Part shown: positions 17,046 through 25,495 of the stretch, piece by piece | Numbering within the stretch: position 1 is the first letter of the stretch | Layout of the letters: every line of letters begins with the position of its first letter | Origin: Azospirillum canadense | Lineage (GTDB): Bacteria > Pseudomonadota > Alphaproteobacteria > Azospirillales > Azospirillaceae | Assembly (NCBI RefSeq): GCF_025961225.1 | Contig: NZ_JAOQNG010000002.1 | Location: 434,001-498,000 of the forward strand | DNA length: 64,000 nucleotides | Direction of reading: 5' to 3' | Made by a program: the position numbers and the translations under genes | The notes under the pieces: generated by a model | Databases searched by the model: none | What the model saw: the letters and a program-made list of their open reading frames with translations, nothing else | What the model was told of the DNA's origin: nothing

Positions 17046-18272
17046 ATGGATCGAACGACGACATGGACGGCGCCGGACAAGCCGCGACGTGGCGGGCTGG
17101 TGGTCGGCATCCTCCTTGCCATTCTCCTGCTGGCCGGCGGCTGGTACGCAATCGGCGTTCGCGGGAACGGTGGCCCCGCCAAGACCCAGGCGCCCGCGCA
17201 GCCTCCACCCGTTCCCGTGACCGTCGCCGCCGTCGCGCGGCAGGACGTGCCTCTCTGGCTGCCGGGCATCGGGTCGGTGCAGGCCCTCAACACGGTGACC
17301 GTACGTTCCCGCGTCGATGGGGAACTGCAGAAGGTCTTCTTCACCGAAGGGCAGGAGGTGAAGATCGGCGCCCCGCTGGCGCAGATCGACCCGCGGCCCT
17401 TCCAGGCGACTCTCGACCAGGCCACGGCCAAGAAGGCGCAGGACGAGGCGCTGCTCGCCAACGCACAGCGCGACCTCGCCCGCTACGAAACGCTGGCACA
17501 ACGCGACTTCTCCTCCCGCCAGCAGGGAGACACCCAGCGCGCCCAGGTTGCCCAGCTCCAGGCGCAGATCAAAGGCGACCAAGCGACCATCGACAACGCC
17601 CAGGTCCAGCTCGGCTACACGATGATCCGCTCGCCGGTGGACGGGCGGGTCGGCTTTCGCAACGTCGACGCCGGCAACATCGTGCACGCCAACGACACGT
17701 CCGGAATCGTCACCGTCACGCAGACGCACCCCATCAACGTCGTCTTCACTCTGCCGGAGGAACAGCTGCACGGCGTCGTCCAGGCGATGGCCCGCGCCCC
17801 GCTGACCGTGTCCGTCAACAGCCGCGACAACCGAGAGCACCTGGCTGACGGCGTGCTGAAACTGGTGGACAACCAAGTCGACCAGACCACCGGCACCATC
17901 CGGCTGAAGGCGGAGTTTCCCAACATCGACAACGCGCTCTGGCCCGGCGAGTTCGTCCAGGCCCGGCTGCTGCTGCGCACCGACAAGGGGGTGCTGACGG
18001 TTCCCCCGAACGCTGTGCAGCGCGGCCCGAACGGGCTGTACGTCTACGTCATCAAGCCCGACGGCACGGCCGAGGTGCGACCCGTCCAGTCCGACCGGCT
18101 AGGGGAGCGGGAGGCGGTGATCAGCGGCGGGTTGCAGGAGGGTGAGCGGGTCGTCGTTTCCGGCCAGCTGAAGATCCAGCCGGGCACGCGCGTCGAGGCG
18201 CGGACGGCGGACGGCAAGGCCCCGGCAGCGGGTTCCGCGGCGAAACCGGTGACGGAGGCGGCGGCGCCATGA
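17046..18272 (+). CDS. RND efflux periplasmic adaptor (MdtA/MexA-like)
   Basis: 408 residues from ATG 17046; the frame is open upstream but unconvincing. A membrane anchor (GLVVGILLAILLLAGGWYAIG) and Pro-rich linker lead to the lipoyl half-motifs (TVRSRVDGELQKVFFTEGQEVKIGAPLAQID and MIRSPVDGRVGFRNVDAGNIV), a helical hairpin between them (residues 125-190), a beta-barrel and a membrane-proximal domain (VLTVPPNAVQRGPNGLYVYVI). It couples the RND pump to an outer-membrane channel. Its end overlaps the pump start by 4 bases (ATGA). No outer-membrane factor or regulator is adjacent. Confidence 0.93.
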   Translation: MDRTTTWTAPDKPRRGGLVVGILLAILLLAGGWYAIGVRGNGGPAKTQAPAQPPPVPVTVAAVARQDVPLWLPGIGSVQALNTVTVRSRVDGELQKVFFTEGQEVKIGAPLAQIDPRPFQATLDQATAKKAQDEALLANAQRDLARYETLAQRDFSSRQQGDTQRAQVAQLQAQIKGDQATIDNAQVQLGYTMIRSPVDGRVGFRNVDAGNIVHANDTSGIVTVTQTHPINVVFTLPEEQLHGVVQAMARAPLTVSVNSRDNREHLADGVLKLVDNQVDQTTGTIRLKAEFPNIDNALWPGEFVQARLLLRTDKGVLTVPPNAVQRGPNGLYVYVIKPDGTAEVRPVQSDRLGEREAVISGGLQEGERVVVSGQLKIQPGTRVEARTADGKAPAAGSAAKPVTEAAAP

Positions 18273-21200
18273 ACATCTCCGCCCCCTTCATCCGCCGCCC
18301 GATCGCCACCGCCTTGCTGATGGTCGGGCTGCTGCTGGCCGGCGTGGCCGCCTACCCCTTCCTGCCGGTGGCGCCGCTGCCACAGGTGGATTTCCCGACC
18401 ATCCAGGTTTCCGCCTCCCTGCCCGGCGCCAGCCCGGAGACCATGGCCTCCACCGTCGCGCAGCCGCTGGAACGCCAGTTCGGGCAGATCGCCGGCGTCA
18501 CGCAGATGACCTCGACGAGCGTGCTGGGCAACACGCAGGTGACGGTCCAGTTCGACCTCGGCCGCAACATCGACGGCGCCGCGCAGGACGTGCAGACGGC
18601 CATCAACGCCGCCGGCGGACAGTTGCCCAAGAACCTGCCGAGCCCGCCGACCTACCGCAAGGTCAACCCGGCCGACAGTCCCATCCTGATCCTGGCCGTG
18701 CATTCCGACGTGCTGCCGATCACCCAGGTGGACGAATACGCCGACACCATGCTGGCGCAGCAGATCAGCCAAGTCCCCGGCGTCTCCCAGGTGACCATCG
18801 GCGGCGAGCAGAAGCCCGCCGTGCGCGTCCAGGTGGACCCGGCCAAGATCGCCGGCCTCGGCCTGTCGCTGGAAGACCTGCGCGGCGTCATGGTGAACGC
18901 CACGGTGAACGGCGCCAAGGGCAGCATCGACGGGCCGGATCGCAGCTTCACCATCTACGACAACGACCAGATCACCAAGGCGGAGCCGTGGAACGACGTC
19001 ATCGTCGCCTACCGCAACGGCGCGCCGGTGCGCATCCGTGATATCGGGCAGGCGGTCGAGGGGCCGGAAAACGCAAAGGTCGCCGGCTGGCAGAACGGCC
19101 GGCGCGGCGTGCTGCTGATCGTCTTCAAGCAGCCGGGCGCCAACGTGATCGACACGGTGGACCGCATCAAGGCGGAGCTGCCGCGCCTGACCGCCTCCAT
19201 CCCGCCGTCGGTCCATGCGGAGATCATGTCGGACCGCACGCAGACCATCCGCGCGTCGGTGGAGGACGTGCAGTTGACGCTGCTGCTGACCGTCGCGCTG
19301 GTGGTTATGGTCATCTTCCTGTTCCTGCGCAACGTCCCGGCGACGATCATCCCCAGCATCACGGTTCCCCTCTCGCTCGCCGCGACCTTGGGGCTGATGT
19401 ATGTCTGCGGCTACAGCCTGGACAACCTGTCGCTGATGGCCCTGACCATCGCGGTCGGCTTCGTCGTGGACGACGCCATCGTGATGATCGAGAACATCCA
19501 CCGCCACATCGAGGACGGGATCCCGCCCTTCAAGGCGGCGTTGCAGGGGGCCGGCGAGATCGGCTTCACCATCATCTCCATCAGCCTGTCGCTGGTCGCG
19601 GTCTTCATCCCGCTGCTGCTGATGGGCGGCATCGTCGGCCGCCTGTTCCGCGAATTCGCGGTCACCGTGACCATGACCATCGCCGTGTCGGCCATCGTCT
19701 CCCTGACGCTGACCCCCATGATGGGCGCGCGGCTGCTGAAGGACGAGCACAAGACGCGCCACGGCGCCCTCTATCGGCTGGTGGAGCGTGGATTCGACGG
19801 GCTGTTGGCCGCCTACCGCGCCGGGCTCGACGTCGTGCTGCGGCACAACGTGATCACGCTGCTCCTGTTCGTCGCGACGGTGGCGGCGACGGGATGGCTG
19901 TTCGTGCACATCCCGAAGGGTTTCTTCCCGCAGCAGGACACCGGCCTGATCGTCGGCCAGTCGGAAGGCCCGCAGGACACGTCCTTCGCGGCGATGAGCC
20001 GGTTGCAGGAACAGCTGGGCGACATCATCGGCAAGGATCCGGCGGTGGCGACCTGGGTCGGCTTCGTCGGGTCGGGCAACGGGCAGTCGGTCAACACCGG
20101 GCGCTTCTTCATCACGCTGAAGCCGCGCAGCGAGCGGACGGCCAGCGCCGACGAGGTGATCAACCGCCTGCGCCCGCAGGCGGCGAAGCTGGAGGGCGTG
20201 CGGCTGTACCTCCAGGCGTCGCAGGACGTTCGCGTCGGCGGACGCGCCTCGCGCGCGCAGTATCAGTACACGCTGCAGGACGCGAACCTGGACGAACTGA
20301 ACGAATGGGCGCCCAAGGTGCTGGAGCGGCTGGGCAAGCTGCGGGAGCTGCGCGACCTGTCGTCGGACCAGCAGACCAAGGCGACGACCGCCACCCTGAC
20401 CATCGACCGCGACCAGGCCTCCCGCTTCGGCATCCAGCCGCAGCTGATCGACGATACGCTCTACGACGCCTTCGGCCAGCGGCAGATCGCCCAGTACTTC
20501 ACCCAGACCAACAGCTATCACGTCGTCCTGGAGGTGACGCCGGAGCTTCAGGCCCTGCCGAGCACGCTGGAGCAGATCTACGTGCGGTCCCCCACCACCG
20601 GTCAGCAGGTGCCGTTGTCCACGCTGGTGAAGATCTCCACCCGGCCGATCACGTACCTGTCGATCAACCACCAGGGCCAGTTCCCGGCCATCACCCTGTC
20701 CTTCAACCTGTCCCCGAACGTCTCGCTGGACCAGGCGACGCAAGCCATCGACAACGCCATGCGGGAGATCGGCGCGCCGGCGGCCCTGATCGGGTCCTTC
20801 CAGGGCACGGCGCAGGCCTTCCAGGAATCGCTGGGCAGCGTGCCCTACCTGATCCTGGCGGCGCTGGTCGTCGTCTACATCATCTTGGGCGTCCTCTATG
20901 AGAGCGTCATCCACCCGCTGACCATTCTGTCCACCCTGCCCTCGGCCGGTCTGGGTGCGCTCGCCACGCTGTGGCTGGGCGGGTTCGGCTTCGACGTGAT
21001 CGGGCTGATCGGGCTGATCCTGCTGATCGGCATCGTGAAGAAGAACGGCATCATGCTGGTCGACTTCGCCATCGTGGCGGAGCGGGAGCGCGGCATGCCG
21101 CCCCGCGAGGCGATCCGTGAGGCCTGCCTGCTGCGCTTCCGCCCCATCCTGATGACGACCATGGCGGCCATGCTGGGCGGCGTGCCGCTGATGCTCGGCG

Positions 21201-21409
21201 CCGGCACGGGGTCGGAGCTGCGCCAACCGCTCGGCTACGCCATGGTCGGCGGGTTGCTGGTGTCGCAGCTGATGACTCTCTACACCACCCCCGTGATCTA
21301 TCTGGCCTTCGACCGGTTGACCCGCCGTCGCCACAATGTATTGGCCCAGGGCGAACCGGCCCAAGGCGAGTCGACCAAGGCGCCCGGCACGGTGGAAGCC
21401 AGCCCGTAA
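18269..21409 (+). CDS. RND multidrug efflux permease (MdtB/MdtC-like)
   Basis: 1046 residues, the full length of an HAE1 family inner-membrane pump. The N-terminus (FIRRPIATALLMVGLLLAGVAAYPFLPVAPLPQVDFPTI) and the signature VGFVVDDAIVMIENIHRH in the fourth helix, with the paired proton-relay aspartates, are clear. SASLPGASPETMASTVAQPLE and GLIGLILLIGIVKKNGIM are family-typical. Overall the character is closer to MdtB/MdtC/MuxB than to AcrB. A single pump gene is present, whereas MdtBC uses two. The substrate range cannot be told from sequence. Confidence 0.94.
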   Translation: MNISAPFIRRPIATALLMVGLLLAGVAAYPFLPVAPLPQVDFPTIQVSASLPGASPETMASTVAQPLERQFGQIAGVTQMTSTSVLGNTQVTVQFDLGRNIDGAAQDVQTAINAAGGQLPKNLPSPPTYRKVNPADSPILILAVHSDVLPITQVDEYADTMLAQQISQVPGVSQVTIGGEQKPAVRVQVDPAKIAGLGLSLEDLRGVMVNATVNGAKGSIDGPDRSFTIYDNDQITKAEPWNDVIVAYRNGAPVRIRDIGQAVEGPENAKVAGWQNGRRGVLLIVFKQPGANVIDTVDRIKAELPRLTASIPPSVHAEIMSDRTQTIRASVEDVQLTLLLTVALVVMVIFLFLRNVPATIIPSITVPLSLAATLGLMYVCGYSLDNLSLMALTIAVGFVVDDAIVMIENIHRHIEDGIPPFKAALQGAGEIGFTIISISLSLVAVFIPLLLMGGIVGRLFREFAVTVTMTIAVSAIVSLTLTPMMGARLLKDEHKTRHGALYRLVERGFDGLLAAYRAGLDVVLRHNVITLLLFVATVAATGWLFVHIPKGFFPQQDTGLIVGQSEGPQDTSFAAMSRLQEQLGDIIGKDPAVATWVGFVGSGNGQSVNTGRFFITLKPRSERTASADEVINRLRPQAAKLEGVRLYLQASQDVRVGGRASRAQYQYTLQDANLDELNEWAPKVLERLGKLRELRDLSSDQQTKATTATLTIDRDQASRFGIQPQLIDDTLYDAFGQRQIAQYFTQTNSYHVVLEVTPELQALPSTLEQIYVRSPTTGQQVPLSTLVKISTRPITYLSINHQGQFPAITLSFNLSPNVSLDQATQAIDNAMREIGAPAALIGSFQGTAQAFQESLGSVPYLILAALVVVYIILGVLYESVIHPLTILSTLPSAGLGALATLWLGGFGFDVIGLIGLILLIGIVKKNGIMLVDFAIVAERERGMPPREAIREACLLRFRPILMTTMAAMLGGVPLMLGAGTGSELRQPLGYAMVGGLLVSQLMTLYTTPVIYLAFDRLTRRRHNVLAQGEPAQGESTKAPGTVEASP

Positions 21410-21433
21410 GATCCAAGGGGGAAGGAAAGACCC

Positions 21434-21922
21434 ATGCACCTGGACGGTTCCTGCCATTGCGGCGCGGTGCGCTTTTCGGTGGAGGCCGACGCGCCCGTGC
21501 CGTTCCTGCGCTGCCACTGCTCCATCTGCCGCAAAACAGCAGGCGGCGGAGGCTACGCCATCAACCTCGGCGCCCGGGCCGACACGCTGAAGGTCGAGGG
21601 GGAGGAGCACATCAGCGTCTTCCACGCGACCATCGACGGCGAACCGAGCCCGGCCGAGCGCCGCTTCTGCGGGCGCTGCGGCTCGGCGCTCTGGCTGTGG
21701 GACCCGCGCTGGCCCGAGCTGCTGCACCCCTTCGCGAGCGTCATCGACACCCCCCTGCCTGTCCCGCCGGAGCAGGTGCACATGATGCTGGGCTCCAAGC
21801 CCAACTGGGTGCGATCGGAGGTGCGGCCGGGCGAGGCGACCTTCGACGAGTACCCGGACCAATCTTTGGATGAGTGGCACCGCGCTCATGGTTTGCTCGA
21901 CAGCCGGCACGACAAGGCGTGA
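21434..21922 (+). CDS. GFA-family zinc protein
   Basis: 162 residues. The glutathione-dependent formaldehyde-activating (GFA) fold is seen from its zinc ligands: GSCHCGAVRF, RCHCSICRKTAG and FCGRCGSALW. The family contains S-hydroxymethylglutathione synthase, but most members, like this one, have unknown substrates. It follows the pump gene after 24 bases, so it may be on the same transcript, though a functional link is not evident. Confidence 0.88.
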   Translation: MHLDGSCHCGAVRFSVEADAPVPFLRCHCSICRKTAGGGGYAINLGARADTLKVEGEEHISVFHATIDGEPSPAERRFCGRCGSALWLWDPRWPELLHPFASVIDTPLPVPPEQVHMMLGSKPNWVRSEVRPGEATFDEYPDQSLDEWHRAHGLLDSRHDKA

Positions 21923-21971
21923 CGCGGGTTCCCGCCCCCATGCTAAGGTGCCGGCGGAAGGAGCCCTGTTG

Positions 21972-23075
21972 ATGCCGCCCGAGTCCCAGAAGCCCGAGTC
22001 TCTACTGCCTGAATCGTCCCCCGCCGACCCGATCCTGAAGCTGGGCGACTGGAATCGCCCCGCCGCCATGCCCGACGGCCTCGCCGCCGAGGTCGCCGGC
22101 TGGCGCTTCGTCCTGAAAAGCCCGGCCTTGCCCAGCTTCTACTCGAAGCCGGGAACACCCTGGGCCACCCCGCCGGACGGATGCCTGCGCGCGGCCGACC
22201 AATGGAACCTGACGCAGGGCGCGGACCAGCCGCACTTCCCCACCGACCAGCCGGTCGAAAACGGCACCCAGTGGACCATTGCGCGCTTTGAGGACGGCGT
22301 CTGGCGGGTGGAGCGCAGTGTTCCGGCCAACCGGCCCGCCGCGGTCCGCGAACTGTTGGCTCTGCGGGCGGAACGCCTGCTGGCGTCGCGCCGCTGGACG
22401 CGCAACGACCTGGACCTGTTGCAGATTCTGCATGATGGCGGCGTATTCGCGGCCGGCGACCTGTTGGCCGGGGACGAGGCCCGCGCGCGCTCCCTGCGCT
22501 CGCTGAAGGCCCTGCGGCTGGCCTTCGAGCTGTCCGCGGACGAGACGATGGAGCTTCCCGACGCGGTCCGGTCCGTCCTGCAATCCGGGACCGGACCGGC
22601 CGTGTGGATGGACGAGGACGGCAAGGCCGTCGCCGCGGAGATCCTGGACTGGCACGTCCGCAAGCAGGCGCGGACGGCGGCCCGCAGCAGCCGCGGCGCG
22701 CAGGCGAAGCAGCGCGGGGAGGAGGTCAAGCAGTCGGTCGCCGACAGCGTGCAGCGCGTGTTTCCGGGCATTCCCAAGGAGGCCGCTGCCACAGCCGCGG
22801 CGCGTCTGGCGCCCAGCGTCGACAAGCTCGGCCGGATGCCGGCCATGCAGGCCATCGTGGACGCCGTCGCGGAAACCCGGCTGGAGCGCTGGCGGCAGGC
22901 CGTCGCGTCGGAGCCGGAGGTGGCCAAGCGGATGCTGGAGATGCAGATGCGCGGCGATGCCGGCCGGGCACGCAAACGCTACCGTGACCAGCGGGCGGCC
23001 GACCGGGTGGAGGCCGAACTGCGCGACTGGCGCGGCACGCTCGGCCCCGTGACCACGCGGCGCCTGGGCGGGTGA
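21972..23075 (+). CDS. Cytoplasmic protein of unknown function
   Basis: 367 residues from ATG 21972, with GGAAGGA about 9 bases upstream. No signal peptide and no membrane segments. Residues 25-120 include several tryptophans and a compact-looking part (LGDWNRPAAMPDGLAAEVAGWRFVL, QWTIARFEDGVWRVERSV); 120-200 is helical with acidic patches (RRWTRNDLDLLQILHDGGVFAAGDLLAGDEARARSL); 225-360 is a long basic helical region, possibly nucleic-acid binding or a coiled coil. I cannot name a family. Codon use matches its neighbours. Confidence 0.65.
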   Translation: MPPESQKPESLLPESSPADPILKLGDWNRPAAMPDGLAAEVAGWRFVLKSPALPSFYSKPGTPWATPPDGCLRAADQWNLTQGADQPHFPTDQPVENGTQWTIARFEDGVWRVERSVPANRPAAVRELLALRAERLLASRRWTRNDLDLLQILHDGGVFAAGDLLAGDEARARSLRSLKALRLAFELSADETMELPDAVRSVLQSGTGPAVWMDEDGKAVAAEILDWHVRKQARTAARSSRGAQAKQRGEEVKQSVADSVQRVFPGIPKEAAATAAARLAPSVDKLGRMPAMQAIVDAVAETRLERWRQAVASEPEVAKRMLEMQMRGDAGRARKRYRDQRAADRVEAELRDWRGTLGPVTTRRLGG

Positions 23076-23084
23076 CGGACGGGC

Positions 23085-23108
23085 GGCTGGCCGGGTACCC
23101 GGCCAGCC
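23085..23108. terminator. Perfect palindrome between convergent genes (bidirectional terminator candidate)
   Basis: A 24-base perfect palindrome centred on GTAC, giving a 10-bp GC-rich stem (GGCTGGCCGG and its complement) with a 4-base loop. It lies between the stop codons of two convergent genes, the right place for a shared terminator. Neither side has a T-run, so termination would need Rho or would be weak. Confidence 0.5.
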
Positions 23109-23118
23109 CAATACCCCG

Positions 23119-24690
23119 TCAGCCGTGCTTCAGCTTGTCGATGAAGTGGTCGACCTGGGTCTGCACGCTGTGGAAGCTCGCCTCCAGGCTGCGGATGCCG
23201 GAATGCAGGCGTGCGACCGACTCGTCGTTGCGTTCGGCGGACTGGGCGACCCCCTCGATGTTCTCGCGCAGCCGCTCGGTGCCGTGCGCCGCCTGCTGCA
23301 CCGCCCGGCTGATCTCCACGGTCGCGGAGTTCTGCTGCTCCACCGCCGCGGCGATGGAGGCGCTGATCTCGTTGAGCGTGGTCACCACCTTGGTGATCTC
23401 GTCGATTTCGCTGGCGGCCCCGTTGGAGGAGGTCTGGATGGCGCCGATCAGGCTGGAGATCTCCTCGGTGGCCTTGGCCGTCTGCCCGGCGAGGTTCTTG
23501 ACCTCCGTCGCGACCACCGCGAACCCCTTGCCGGCCTCCCCGGCGCGGGCCGCTTCGATGGTGGCGTTCAGCGCCAGCAGGTTGGTCTGGCCGGCGATGG
23601 AGGAGATCAGGGTCAGGACGTCGCCGATCTTCGCGCTGTCCCCGACCAGCTTCTTCATCCGGTTCACCGTCTCGTCGATGCGGCGGTTGGCGCTGTCCGA
23701 CGCGGAGTAGGAGGCCTGTGCCTGGGTCGAGATCTCGCGGATCGACGCCGCCAGCTCCTCCACCGCCGACGCGACGGTCTCCACGCTGGCCGTCACCTCA
23801 TCGGCGGCGCTCGCCACGGTGCGGCTCAGTTCGGCGTTGTCGCCGGCGCCGTCGGCGACGGCACCGATGGCGGCGCTCATCTCCACCGCCGTGCTGTTGA
23901 CCGCGGACAGCAGGTGCCCGACCTCGGCGTCGAAGTTGTCGGCAACCGACGCCAGGGCCCTGCGCCGCTGCTGTTCCGATTCGTCGCGCATGCGGATCTG
24001 GTCGGCTTCCAGGCGCAGCTTGGCCAACGCGTTCTCGCGGAAGGTCTGCACCGAGGCGGCCATGCGCCCAACCTCGTCCTGCCGGTGAAGCGCCGGAACC
24101 ACGACGTCCGTCCGGCCGGCCGCCAGCTCGTCCATGATGGTGGTCATCGTGACGATGGGCCGTGTCACGCCGCGCACGATCATGAACAGCACCCCGCACA
24201 CCAGCAGAAGGGCCAGGGCGCCGATGCCCGCGATCATCATCGTTTCCGCCCACAGCGCTTCATAGGCACGGTCGGCGGTCAGGCGGACCTCGATCGTGCC
24301 GATCTGTTCCTTCTTGCTGCCGGAGCCGTAGAGGACGGGTGCGGACGCGGAGATGACCTTCGCGGTCGCGTCCGCATCGGCGGCCTTGCCATGCGAAGTG
24401 AAGACGCGCCCGTTCTTGGCCGTGATCGTGCTGCCCAGATAATCGGGGTCGGACGCCAGCGCCGACAGCAGGTTGGTCCCGGCCCCGTTGTCCATTCCCC
24501 ACAGGGCTTCCCCGGCGCCGCCGACAAGGACGGTCGTCATCATCTGCGCGCGGCTGGACAACGACTCGCGAACCGAGGTCATGTTCATGTACGCCAAGCC
24601 TGCAACGGCCGCGACCGCGATCGCCGCGAGCAGCACGGCAATCGGCATCAGGACGCGAACCGTCAGGCTTCGGCTCATGAAGGTCGGCAT
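23119..24690 (-). CDS. Methyl-accepting chemotaxis protein
   Basis: 523 residues from ATG 24690, preceded by GGAAGGA at 8-9 bases. A first membrane segment ([25 protein letters not shown]), a small periplasmic sensor (about residues 35-150), a second membrane segment ([22 protein letters not shown]), HAMP domain, and the cytoplasmic signalling domain whose hairpin tip is in [34 protein letters not shown]. It would pass ligand signals to CheA/CheW; no che genes are in this window, so it is a dispersed receptor. The ligand is unknown; the sensor is of a compact single-Cache-like size. Confidence 0.93.
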   Translation of the reverse strand: MPTFMSRSLTVRVLMPIAVLLAAIAVAAVAGLAYMNMTSVRESLSSRAQMMTTVLVGGAGEALWGMDNGAGTNLLSALASDPDYLGSTITAKNGRVFTSHGKAADADATAKVISASAPVLYGSGSKKEQIGTIEVRLTADRAYEALWAETMMIAGIGALALLLVCGVLFMIVRGVTRPIVTMTTIMDELAAGRTDVVVPALHRQDEVGRMAASVQTFRENALAKLRLEADQIRMRDESEQQRRRALASVADNFDAEVGHLLSAVNSTAVEMSAAIGAVADGAGDNAELSRTVASAADEVTASVETVASAVEELAASIREISTQAQASYSASDSANRRIDETVNRMKKLVGDSAKIGDVLTLISSIAGQTNLLALNATIEAARAGEAGKGFAVVATEVKNLAGQTAKATEEISSLIGAIQTSSNGAASEIDEITKVVTTLNEISASIAAAVEQQNSATVEISRAVQQAAHGTERLRENIEGVAQSAERNDESVARLHSGIRSLEASFHSVQTQVDHFIDKLKHG

Positions 24691-24877
24691 GGTAGTTTTC
24701 CTTCCGCTGGCACCACACGTCCTCGTGTGCGAGTACGACCGAGGCTTCACCAACCATTAAACGGTCATATTACGAATAAGGGTAGAGGATAAAGAGTCTT
24801 AGTCAAATACGACTCGTCTGTAACAAGCTTAATCGCGCCTTCGCGTAACCATACGTTGTTGCGTTCGCGCTCGCTGC

Positions 24878-25414
24878 TTACGCAATCTTCAATGGAAGAC
24901 GGAAGCGTAGAACCGCGGCGTTGCCCATCGGCGGGCGCTCGTCGCCCAGGATCAGCCCCAGCATGCGCCCCACCCCCTTGCTACCGACCAGAAGCGGCAG
25001 ACGGTGGCCGTGACCCGCGATGTCCTCCAGGGTGCGGCGAATTCGCTCACGGAACTCCGCTTCACCCTCGCCGCCGGGAGGCGTCTCCTTCGCGTCGATG
25101 AGGGGCTGGGTCTCCGGGATCCCCATCCCGTTCCACGCGCCGAGTCGGCGCTCGATCAGCCCGTCGTGGAGATGGAAGGGAACATCGCCCAACACCGACA
25201 ACACGATCTCCGCCGTGCGGCGCGTGCGGATCAACGGGCTGGCGATGATTGCATCGATGCGGTCGGACCCTTCGGCCAGCAGCCGGGCGGTGTCGTGCGC
25301 CTGGCGCTCCCCAGCCTCGGTCAAGGGGATGTCCACATCGCCGCCACACCGGACCTTGCGCCGGTTGTAGTCGGTTTCGCCATGGCGCATGAACAGGAAC
25401 CACCGATCGTTCAC
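24878..25414 (-). CDS. Histidine phosphatase superfamily protein with altered second catalytic site
   Basis: 178 residues. The phosphoacceptor motif is intact (MRHGETDYNRR, Arg10-His11-Gly12), as are the second arginine region (ASPLIRTRRTAE, Arg63) and the acid/base part (GLIERRLGAWNGM). The C-terminal motif that normally reads V-x-H-x-G-V-x-R is here VGSKGVGR, so the second catalytic histidine position holds Ser145. Such proteins may have lost or changed phosphatase activity. Family members act on phosphoglycerate, sugar phosphates or cobalamin precursors; no specific substrate can be assigned. It may be transcribed with the hybrid kinase upstream (81-base gap). Confidence 0.85.
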   Translation of the reverse strand: MNDRWFLFMRHGETDYNRRKVRCGGDVDIPLTEAGERQAHDTARLLAEGSDRIDAIIASPLIRTRRTAEIVLSVLGDVPFHLHDGLIERRLGAWNGMGIPETQPLIDAKETPPGGEGEAEFRERIRRTLEDIAGHGHRLPLLVGSKGVGRMLGLILGDERPPMGNAAVLRFRLPLKIA

Positions 25415-25495
25415 CGCAGATCTCCCGGCCGCGCGCAGTGATGGGTTTCAGGGCCGGCCCGGGGGCGGCGCGGCTCGCCGCCGGCCGGCCTTTCG

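Noticed and set aside
18044..22069. A 1341-codon open frame on the minus strand
   Set aside because: It is antisense to the RND adaptor and pump genes; high-GC codon bias opens the opposite frame, and its His/Gln/Arg-rich translation has no real protein character.
24714..24729. CACACG-TCCT-CGTGTG inverted repeat before the chemoreceptor gene
   Set aside because: A 6-bp stem alone is expected by chance; no second copy or functional context seen.
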